A stretch of DNA of 12,283 bases from an uncultured Collinsella sp. (lineage in GTDB: Bacteria > Actinomycetota > Coriobacteriia > Coriobacteriales > Coriobacteriaceae): NCBI GenBank assembly GCA_900545835.1, contig URBB01000061.1, forward strand, positions 1-12,283, read 5' to 3'. The stretch's first letter is position 1; every line of letters starts with the position of its first letter. The notes beneath the pieces were generated by a model. The model searched no databases. It worked only from the letters and a program-made list of their open reading frames with translations, and was not told where the DNA came from. A program made the position numbers and the translations under genes. Below are positions 6,142 through 12,283 of this stretch, one piece after another.

Positions 6142-6182
6142 GGTGCGCGCGGGCAAGTAGAAGACGCCTGTGCGCACCTTTA
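6142..6182 (+). terminator. Probable rho-independent terminator after upp
   Basis: GGTGCGCGCGGGC (6142-6154) pairs with GCCTGTGCGCACC (6166-6178) over 13 positions, two of them G-U, around an 11-base loop. The stem is followed by TTTAGTTA, a short and imperfect T-run. It starts 42 bases after the upp stop. Stem strength and position favour termination of upp, though the weak T-run may allow some read-through into the atp operon. Confidence 0.65.
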
Positions 6183-6190
6183 GTTAATGG

Positions 6191-6222
6191 ACGTTTTGCC
6201 CTGCAGGGTTCGAGAAAAACGT
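6191..6222. repeat. Nested palindromes between the upp terminator and the atp promoter
   Basis: ACGTTTT (6191-6197) and AAAACGT (6216-6222) are exact inverted arms. Between them lies the 10-base palindrome CCCTGCAGGG (6199-6208). The position, about 70-100 bases upstream of the atp -35 box, would suit a regulator site, but I recognise no known operator. Confidence 0.35.
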
Positions 6223-6293
6223 ATTACCGTACCTGCGGCATAAAGAAGGTCTTAAGAAAACGAACAGGTGCGTATTAACCGATGCTTTTTCGG

Positions 6294-6321
6294 TTGTACT
6301 TTAGCGATTGGCTCGTACAAT
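6294..6321 (+). promoter_or_regulatory. Probable promoter of the atp operon
   Basis: TACAAT (6316-6321) is a good -10 box, and TTGTAC (6294-6299) a moderate -35 with a 16-base spacer. The start would be near 6328, giving a leader of about 55 bases. TTGTAC is the reverse complement of GTACAA at 6315-6320, so -35 and -10 form an inverted pair with centres 21 bases apart. A hairpin AACCGA/TCGGTT (6277-6282 / 6290-6295) touches the -35 from upstream. Confidence 0.55.
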
Positions 6322-6383
6322 AGTCACCAATGTTTGGCGGGAACTGTTCTGTGAGGCGTTAAAAAAGGAAAGTGAGGACGCCA

Positions 6384-6695
6384 ATGTTTCAGATAGCCGA
6401 TCTGCTCGCTATCGTTGCAGGCGCCATCGCGGGCGCGGTCGCCTTTCTTCCCTTTGTCTTTACGCTCAAGCCGGTTCTTGACGATAAGCAGAATGCGGAC
6501 ATGCTCAAGGGTATGGTGAGTCTGGCGGTCTCGGCGATCGCCCTGCTCGTCTTTACCTTGGTTGTGTTTGTGTTGTTCGGAGAGGCATTTCGCATGTTCC
6601 TCCTGGGCGAGGCGATCGGCTTCGTGGCCTTTATGGCCGCCTGCACGGTTCGTGTCGCCAAGGCGCTGCGAGATCCTCATGAGGTCGAAAGGTAA
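6384..6695 (+). CDS. Small membrane protein in the atpI position
   Basis: A 103-residue hydrophobic protein with three likely membrane segments (~5-28, 43-65 and 71-92), a charged loop LDDKQNADMLK between the first two, and a charged tail RDPHEVER. In many operons the gene before atpB is atpI, whose product helps c-ring assembly or magnesium supply. This protein fits by position and topology, but I see no motif that proves AtpI, which usually has four segments. ATG 6384 with GAGGA (6374-6378) 5 bases upstream is preferred. An in-frame GTG at 6372 would add four residues but has its Shine-Dalgarno too close. atpB starts 3 bases after the stop. Confidence 0.75.
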   Translation: MFQIADLLAIVAGAIAGAVAFLPFVFTLKPVLDDKQNADMLKGMVSLAVSAIALLVFTLVVFVLFGEAFRMFLLGEAIGFVAFMAACTVRVAKALRDPHEVER

Positions 6696-6698
6696 GTC

Positions 6699-7502
6699 GT
6701 GGAAATTTTTGAAAAGCTGCCTGATGAGATTAATCATCTGGTCAGCGAGTTCAGCTCCACCCCTGTCGTGGGCGATCTGAGCTGCGGCATCACGCAGTAC
6801 TCGTTTTGGCTGATCGTCTCCACGATCGTGCTCCTGATCGTCCTGGCCGTGTTCAAGAAGAAGCAGACCCTGGTTCCCAAGGGCTTCTTCGTCAACGGTT
6901 TCGAGTACATCATCGAGTACGTCGAGAACGATATCGGCAAGGGCGTCGTGGGCGAGAACTGGAAGAAGCACTTCCCGTTCCTGTGCTCGCTTTTCCTGTT
7001 CATCCTGATCAATAACATGATCGGCCTGATCCCGGGAATGAAGCCCGGCACCGGCGCAATCGGCTCCACTGCCGCGCTCGCCATCTTCGCCTTCGTGTAC
7101 TTCATCTACTACGGATGCAAGGCTCACGGCGTGATCGGCTACATCAAGAGCCTCGCCCCGCAGGGCGTGAGCTTCCCGATGAACGTGCTCGTGTGGGTCG
7201 TCGAGCTTTTCTCGACCTTCCTGCGCCTCATCACGCTCGCCGTCCGTCTGTTCTGCAACATGTTCGCAGGACACGTGGTCATGGGCTCGTTCGCCATCAT
7301 GGCGAGCATGTTCATGCAGCCGCTGCTTCAGCAGGTTTCCGCGGCCCACGCCGTCGGCGCCCTGCCTTCGCTGGCCTGGCTTGCCATCCTCATCCTGATC
7401 TATGCGATCGAGCTTGTGGTCGGCGCCATCCAGGCTTACGTCTTCACGGTCCTTACCGCCGTGTATGTCTCTGAGGCAGAGGAGGTCGCGGAGGAGGAGT
7501 AG
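6699..7502 (+). CDS. atpB: ATP synthase Fo subunit a
   Basis: Subunit a forms the two half-channels that carry ions to and from the c ring. The 267-residue protein has about five to six hydrophobic segments. The essential stator arginine is R183 in AVRLFCNMFAGH, matching E. coli R210. GAIQAYVFTVL (243-251) holds the conserved Gln of the last helix. TGAIGSTAALAI (118-129) matches the usual helix-two pattern. The C-terminus is a short acidic tail (SEAEEVAEEE). The start is GTG 6699, supported by GAAAGG (6687-6692) at a 6-base distance. It is cotranscribed with the small gene before it; the atpE gap after it is unusually long for this operon. Confidence 0.96.
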   Translation: MEIFEKLPDEINHLVSEFSSTPVVGDLSCGITQYSFWLIVSTIVLLIVLAVFKKKQTLVPKGFFVNGFEYIIEYVENDIGKGVVGENWKKHFPFLCSLFLFILINNMIGLIPGMKPGTGAIGSTAALAIFAFVYFIYYGCKAHGVIGYIKSLAPQGVSFPMNVLVWVVELFSTFLRLITLAVRLFCNMFAGHVVMGSFAIMASMFMQPLLQQVSAAHAVGALPSLAWLAILILIYAIELVVGAIQAYVFTVLTAVYVSEAEEVAEEE

Positions 7503-7622
7503 TCTTCCGTTCGCGCCTTAAAGGTAAGGCAATTCGTTAAACCGCCGGTGCCCGTACCCATGGAGCCCGGCAGTTATAAAAAGGTTATCCTGCGTGAAAT
7601 AAGACACGCACGACAAAGGAGG
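7503..7622 (+). promoter_or_regulatory. Structured leader and strong ribosome site of atpE
   Basis: This gap holds two perfect 6-bp hairpins: GCCTTA-aagg-TAAGGC (7515-7530) and TGCGTG-aaataaga-CACGCA (7591-7610). A weaker GCCGG/CCGGC pair lies at 7544-7548 and 7567-7571. The last hairpin stops just before AAAGGAGG (7615-7622), a near-perfect Shine-Dalgarno 4 bases before GTG 7627. A TATAAA at 7575-7580 has no good -35. In E. coli the region before atpE enhances translation so that many c subunits are made per a subunit; a like role here is inference. A processing or internal start site is another possibility. Confidence 0.5.
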
Positions 7623-7626
7623 AATC

Positions 7627-7821
7627 GTGGGAGTTATCGGTTACGGTCTCGGTGTTATCGGCGCTGGTCTTGCTATCGGCCTGTCTGCTCTGGGTGCTAC
7701 GGGTGCTATGGCCCGTCAGCCTGAGGTCCAGGGCCGCGTGTTCACCGTCTTCATCATGGGCTCCGCCTTCGGCGAGGCTCTGGCTCTGATCGGCTTCGTT
7801 GTCGCGCTGATCGTTAAATAG
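7627..7821 (+). CDS. atpE: ATP synthase Fo subunit c
   Basis: Subunit c forms the rotating ring. The 64-residue hairpin is short for the family (70-80). Helix one is glycine/alanine-rich (GLGVIGAGLAIGLSALGATGA), the polar loop is ARQPE (29-33), and the ion-carrying carboxylate is E50 in FGEALALIG. Aligned on the RQPE loop, the Gln of sodium rings is I16 here, and the Ser after the Glu is Ala, so proton coupling is likely. An in-frame TAA at 7600-7602 and no other start codon after it fix the GTG 7627 start. Its first half favours GGT, GCT and GTT codons, unlike the GGC/GCC-rich neighbours, as expected for a very highly expressed gene. Confidence 0.95.
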   Translation: MGVIGYGLGVIGAGLAIGLSALGATGAMARQPEVQGRVFTVFIMGSAFGEALALIGFVVALIVK

Positions 7822-7836
7822 CACGGAGCGTCAAGT

Positions 7837-8439
7837 ATGAATCTTTCATCCCAGAAGAGCGCGATCGCACTCTCCGCGTCCGCGGCCGCGCTGCTCATGC
7901 CGGTTTCCGCGTTCGCCGAGGACGGCGCCGCCGGTGCGGACATCCTCATCCCTAAGATGGCGGAGTTCATCCCGGCGCTTATCGCCTTCCTGATTATCTG
8001 GATCGTGCTGGCCAAGGTCGCCCTGCCGGGCATCATGAAAACCATGGAGGAGCGCGGCAAGAAGATCGAGGAGAGCCTCGACGAGGCCGAGAAGACCAAG
8101 CAGGAGGCTATCGCCAAGCGCGCTGAGTCCGACTCGATCGTCACCGACGCCCGTCGTCAGGCTGCCGACATCGTTCTCGAGGCCCGTAAGGACGCCGAGT
8201 CCGAGCGCGCCCGTATCATCGAGGCTGCTCACAAGGAGGCCGAGGAGATCATCGCCAAGGCCCATACGACCGTCGAGGACGAGCGCAAGTCCATCTACGC
8301 CGGTGCCGCGAACTCCATCGCCGACCTGTCCGTTGCCGTCGCCACCAAGATCGTGGGCGAGGCACTCGAGAACGAGGCCGAGCAGAAGAAGCTCATCGAG
8401 CGCTACATCCAGGAAGCAGGTAGCCTGAATGCCGACTAG
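7837..8439 (+). CDS. atpF: ATP synthase Fo subunit b with N-terminal signal-like segment
   Basis: Subunit b is the outer stalk that holds F1 against rotation. The 200-residue protein has one membrane helix (~43-62, FIPALIAFLIIWIVLAKVAL) and a long charged helix (~66-150) rich in A, E, K and R, as usual for the b dimer, then the delta-binding end. Before the membrane helix lies an extra ~36 residues: a Lys at position 7, a hydrophobic Ala-rich run and AFA-ED (25-29), which look like a cleavable signal peptide. E. coli b has no such segment. GGAG (7825-7828) lies 8 bases before ATG 7837, and atpE ends 15 bases earlier. The last 11 bases overlap atpH. Confidence 0.93.
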   Translation: MNLSSQKSAIALSASAAALLMPVSAFAEDGAAGADILIPKMAEFIPALIAFLIIWIVLAKVALPGIMKTMEERGKKIEESLDEAEKTKQEAIAKRAESDSIVTDARRQAADIVLEARKDAESERARIIEAAHKEAEEIIAKAHTTVEDERKSIYAGAANSIADLSVAVATKIVGEALENEAEQKKLIERYIQEAGSLNAD

Positions 8440-8905
8440 CCGCTATCAGGACAAAGTGCTCGAGACCTACGCGCGCTCCCTTCTGGAAGCCGCCAAGGCC
8501 GAGAACCATGTGTTCGAGGACCTCGAGATGATCGAGCGCTTGGCTTCTGCCAACCCCGAGATCATCGCCGTGCTCGACACCATGTCCAAGCGCGACCAGC
8601 TCGACCTTCTTCCCAAGGTGGCAGCTGCCTTTAAGTATGTTGCCGAGGAAGACGAGGATGTAGTGGGCGTGACCGTCACCACGGCGATCCCGCTCGACGA
8701 CGAGCTGCGTCAAACCATCACTAAGAAATGCGAGCAGGACTTCGGCCGCAAAGTATTCCTTATCGAGCAGGTCGACCCGTCTATCGTGGGCGGCCTGGTG
8801 CTCGAGGCCCGCGGCGAGCGTCGTGACATTACCGTCAAGACGCAGCTGCGCATCGCGCAGGAGACCCTCGCAAACTCTGCTAATTCGTACGGAGGTGAAG
8901 CCTAA
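8429..8905 (+). CDS. atpH: ATP synthase F1 subunit delta (OSCP)
   Basis: Delta joins the b stalk to the top of the alpha3beta3 head. The 158-residue protein is a little shorter than the usual ~175-180, mostly within its helical N-terminal domain. The conserved C-terminal part is clear: [15 protein letters not shown] (81-95), [16 protein letters not shown] (115-130) and the final [14 protein letters not shown] helix. ATG 8429 lies within the end of atpF (11-base overlap), behind GCAGG (8416-8420). The stop TAA overlaps the atpA ATG by one base. This tight packing argues for coupled translation. Confidence 0.92.
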   Translation: MPTSRYQDKVLETYARSLLEAAKAENHVFEDLEMIERLASANPEIIAVLDTMSKRDQLDLLPKVAAAFKYVAEEDEDVVGVTVTTAIPLDDELRQTITKKCEQDFGRKVFLIEQVDPSIVGGLVLEARGERRDITVKTQLRIAQETLANSANSYGGEA

Positions 8906-10503
8906 TGTCCGAAACCCTCAATGCCCAGGATATCGCCAAGAAACTGCAGGAGCAGCTCACGAGCCTCTCCGCGACGGTCGATACGCATGAGGTTTCAACG
9001 GTCGACGAGGTAGGCGACGGCATCGCGCGCGTCTCCGGCCTCAAGAGCGCCATGGCAGGCGAGCTTCTGGAGTTCAAGAGCTCCGATACCGGTGAGACCG
9101 TCTTCGGCCTTGCCCAGAACCTTGACCGTGACGAGGTCGGCGCCGTTCTGTTTGGTGCCGTCGACTCCATCAAGGAAGGCGACGAGTGCCGCACCACTGG
9201 CCGCATTATGGATATCCCTGTGAGCCGCGCCATGCTCGGCCGCGTCGTCAATCCGCTCGGCCAGCCCATCGACGGCCTGGGCGACATCGTCGCCACGCAC
9301 CGTCGTCCCATTGAGTTCAAGGCCCCCGGCGTCATCGACCGTACCCCGGTGTGCGAGCCGGTTCAGACCGGCCTGTTGGCCATCGACTCCATGGTGCCTA
9401 TTGGTCGCGGTCAGCGAGAGCTCATCATCGGCGACCGTAAGACCGGTAAGACCGCCATTGCCATCGACGCTATCCTCAACCAGCGCGGCAAGGGCATGGT
9501 CTGCATCTATGTCGCCATCGGCCAGAAGGCCTCCACGGTTGCCAACATCCGCGAGACCCTCGCTCAGCACGGTGCGCTCGACTACACCATCATCGTTTCG
9601 GCCACCGCTGCCGATTCCGCCCCTATGCAGTACATCGCGCCTATGGCCGGTGCCGCTATCGGCGAGTTCTTCATGTACAACGGCGAGGACGGCAAGCCCG
9701 CCAGCGAGACCAACCCCGGCGGTCACGTGCTCGTCATCTACGATGACCTGTCCAAGCAGGCTGTGGCCTACCGTCAGATGTCGCTGACGCTGCATCGTCC
9801 GCCCGGACGCGAGGCCTATCCTGGTGACATCTTCTACCTGCACTCTCGTCTGCTCGAGCGTGCTGTCAAGATGTCCAAGAAGAACGGTTACGGCTCCATG
9901 ACAGCTCTGCCGATCATCGAGACCCAGGACGGCGACGTCTCGGCCTACATTCCGACCAACGTCATTTCCATTACCGATGGTCAGATCTACCTGCAGTCCG
10001 AGCTCTTCTTCCAGGGCCAGCGCCCGGCAGTCGACGTGGGCATTTCCGTGTCCCGCGTCGGTGGCGATGCGCAGACCAAGGCCATGAAGCAGGTCGCCGG
10101 CAACCTCCGTCTGGACCTCGCTTCCTATCAGGAGCTCGCTGGCTTTACGCAGTTTGGCTCCGACCTTGACGAGGCTACTCAGAAGCAGCTGACCCATGGT
10201 GCCCGCATGACCGAGCTCCTTAAGCAGCCGCGCTACAAGCCGTTTGAGGTTGGCGAGCAGATCGTTACGCTGTTCGCTGGCAACGAGGGCTTCCTGGATG
10301 ACCTGGAGATTGCCGACGTGCTGCCTTTCCGTGCCGAGCTCATCGAGTACATGGACAATGGCTTTGGCTCGCTGCTCGACAAGGTTCGCGCCAAGAAGAT
10401 CGATGATGACACCAAGGCTGAGCTCCTGCGCGTCATCGGTGACTTCAAGCAGCAGTTCATGGCCAAGCACCATTCGGATGTTTCTGGATCAGAGGAGAAC
10501 TAA
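8905..10503 (+). CDS. atpA: ATP synthase F1 subunit alpha
   Basis: Alpha forms the non-catalytic nucleotide sites of the F1 head. The 532-residue protein has the N-terminal barrel (~25-95), the Walker A loop GDRKTGKT (176-183, more often GDRQTGKT), the Walker B strand [11 protein letters not shown] (275-285), [13 protein letters not shown] (296-308) and the arginine finger R384 in [11 protein letters not shown] short insert, [14 protein letters not shown] (~260-273), makes the loop before Walker B about 12 residues longer than in E. coli. GGAGGTG (8891-8897) precedes ATG 8905, which shares its A with the atpH stop. The Walker and Arg residues are intact, so it should be functional. Confidence 0.97.
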   Translation: MSETLNAQDIAKKLQEQLTSLSATVDTHEVSTVDEVGDGIARVSGLKSAMAGELLEFKSSDTGETVFGLAQNLDRDEVGAVLFGAVDSIKEGDECRTTGRIMDIPVSRAMLGRVVNPLGQPIDGLGDIVATHRRPIEFKAPGVIDRTPVCEPVQTGLLAIDSMVPIGRGQRELIIGDRKTGKTAIAIDAILNQRGKGMVCIYVAIGQKASTVANIRETLAQHGALDYTIIVSATAADSAPMQYIAPMAGAAIGEFFMYNGEDGKPASETNPGGHVLVIYDDLSKQAVAYRQMSLTLHRPPGREAYPGDIFYLHSRLLERAVKMSKKNGYGSMTALPIIETQDGDVSAYIPTNVISITDGQIYLQSELFFQGQRPAVDVGISVSRVGGDAQTKAMKQVAGNLRLDLASYQELAGFTQFGSDLDEATQKQLTHGARMTELLKQPRYKPFEVGEQIVTLFAGNEGFLDDLEIADVLPFRAELIEYMDNGFGSLLDKVRAKKIDDDTKAELLRVIGDFKQQFMAKHHSDVSGSEEN

Positions 10504-10508
10504 GCCCC

Positions 10509-12283
<1,775 letters not shown>

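Noticed and set aside
6372..6383. GTG 6372 as start of the atpI-position gene
   Set aside because: The upstream AAGGAA is only a base or two away, while ATG 6384 has GAGGA at a normal distance.

Overview
The window looks like a chromosomal piece of a high-GC Gram-positive bacterium. Protein style and gene order (prmC, sua5, upp followed by the atp operon) suggest a member of the Coriobacteriia, possibly Collinsella or a relative. The taxonomic call is inference from protein style and order, not a search result. Every supported gene is on the + strand.

Bases 1-599 hold no convincing gene. They contain three copies of a short GTTnGGGACryTCCTT-like element, one of them inverted, a few small hairpins, and a low-GC stretch with a ~90-codon open frame that has no clear start. 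Next comes prmC (600-1859), the release-factor glutamine methyltransferase, with an unusual ~120-residue Ala/Glu-rich insert between its two domains. Bases 1860-3031 carry two small antitoxin-like DNA-binding proteins without recognisable toxin partners: a HicB-like protein (1940-2386) and an XRE/HigA-like protein (2582-2884). The second is preceded by, and overlaps, a 40-codon ORF that may be the stub of a lost toxin. Each has a perfect inverted repeat overlapping a likely -10 box, as expected for self-regulating antitoxin operons. This module separates prmC from sua5, which are neighbours in many bacteria.

sua5/tsaC (3032-3775, tRNA t6A synthesis) has its own ~31-residue insert and is followed after 13 bp by glpK (3789-5330, glycerol kinase). 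upp (5453-6100, uracil salvage) ends at a strong hairpin (6142-6178). A new promoter near 6294-6321 then starts the F1Fo ATP synthase operon: a 103-residue membrane protein in the atpI position, atpB (a), atpE (c), atpF (b), atpH (delta), atpA (alpha), atpG (gamma) and the first 289 codons of atpD (beta), which runs off the right edge. Most atp genes are tightly packed, and atpF/atpH, atpH/atpA and atpG/atpD overlap. The exception is a 124-bp structured gap with a strong Shine-Dalgarno just before atpE, which fits the need for many copies of subunit c. The c subunit lacks the Na+ ligands of sodium-type rings, so a proton-driven enzyme is likely. The b subunit begins with a signal-peptide-like segment.

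Most of the window is conserved housekeeping sequence. I see no clear new multi-gene system. The points most worth a second look are the PrmC insert, the toxin-less antitoxin pair with its palindromic promoters, the toxin-stub ORF, the signal peptide on subunit b, and the repeat family at the left edge.
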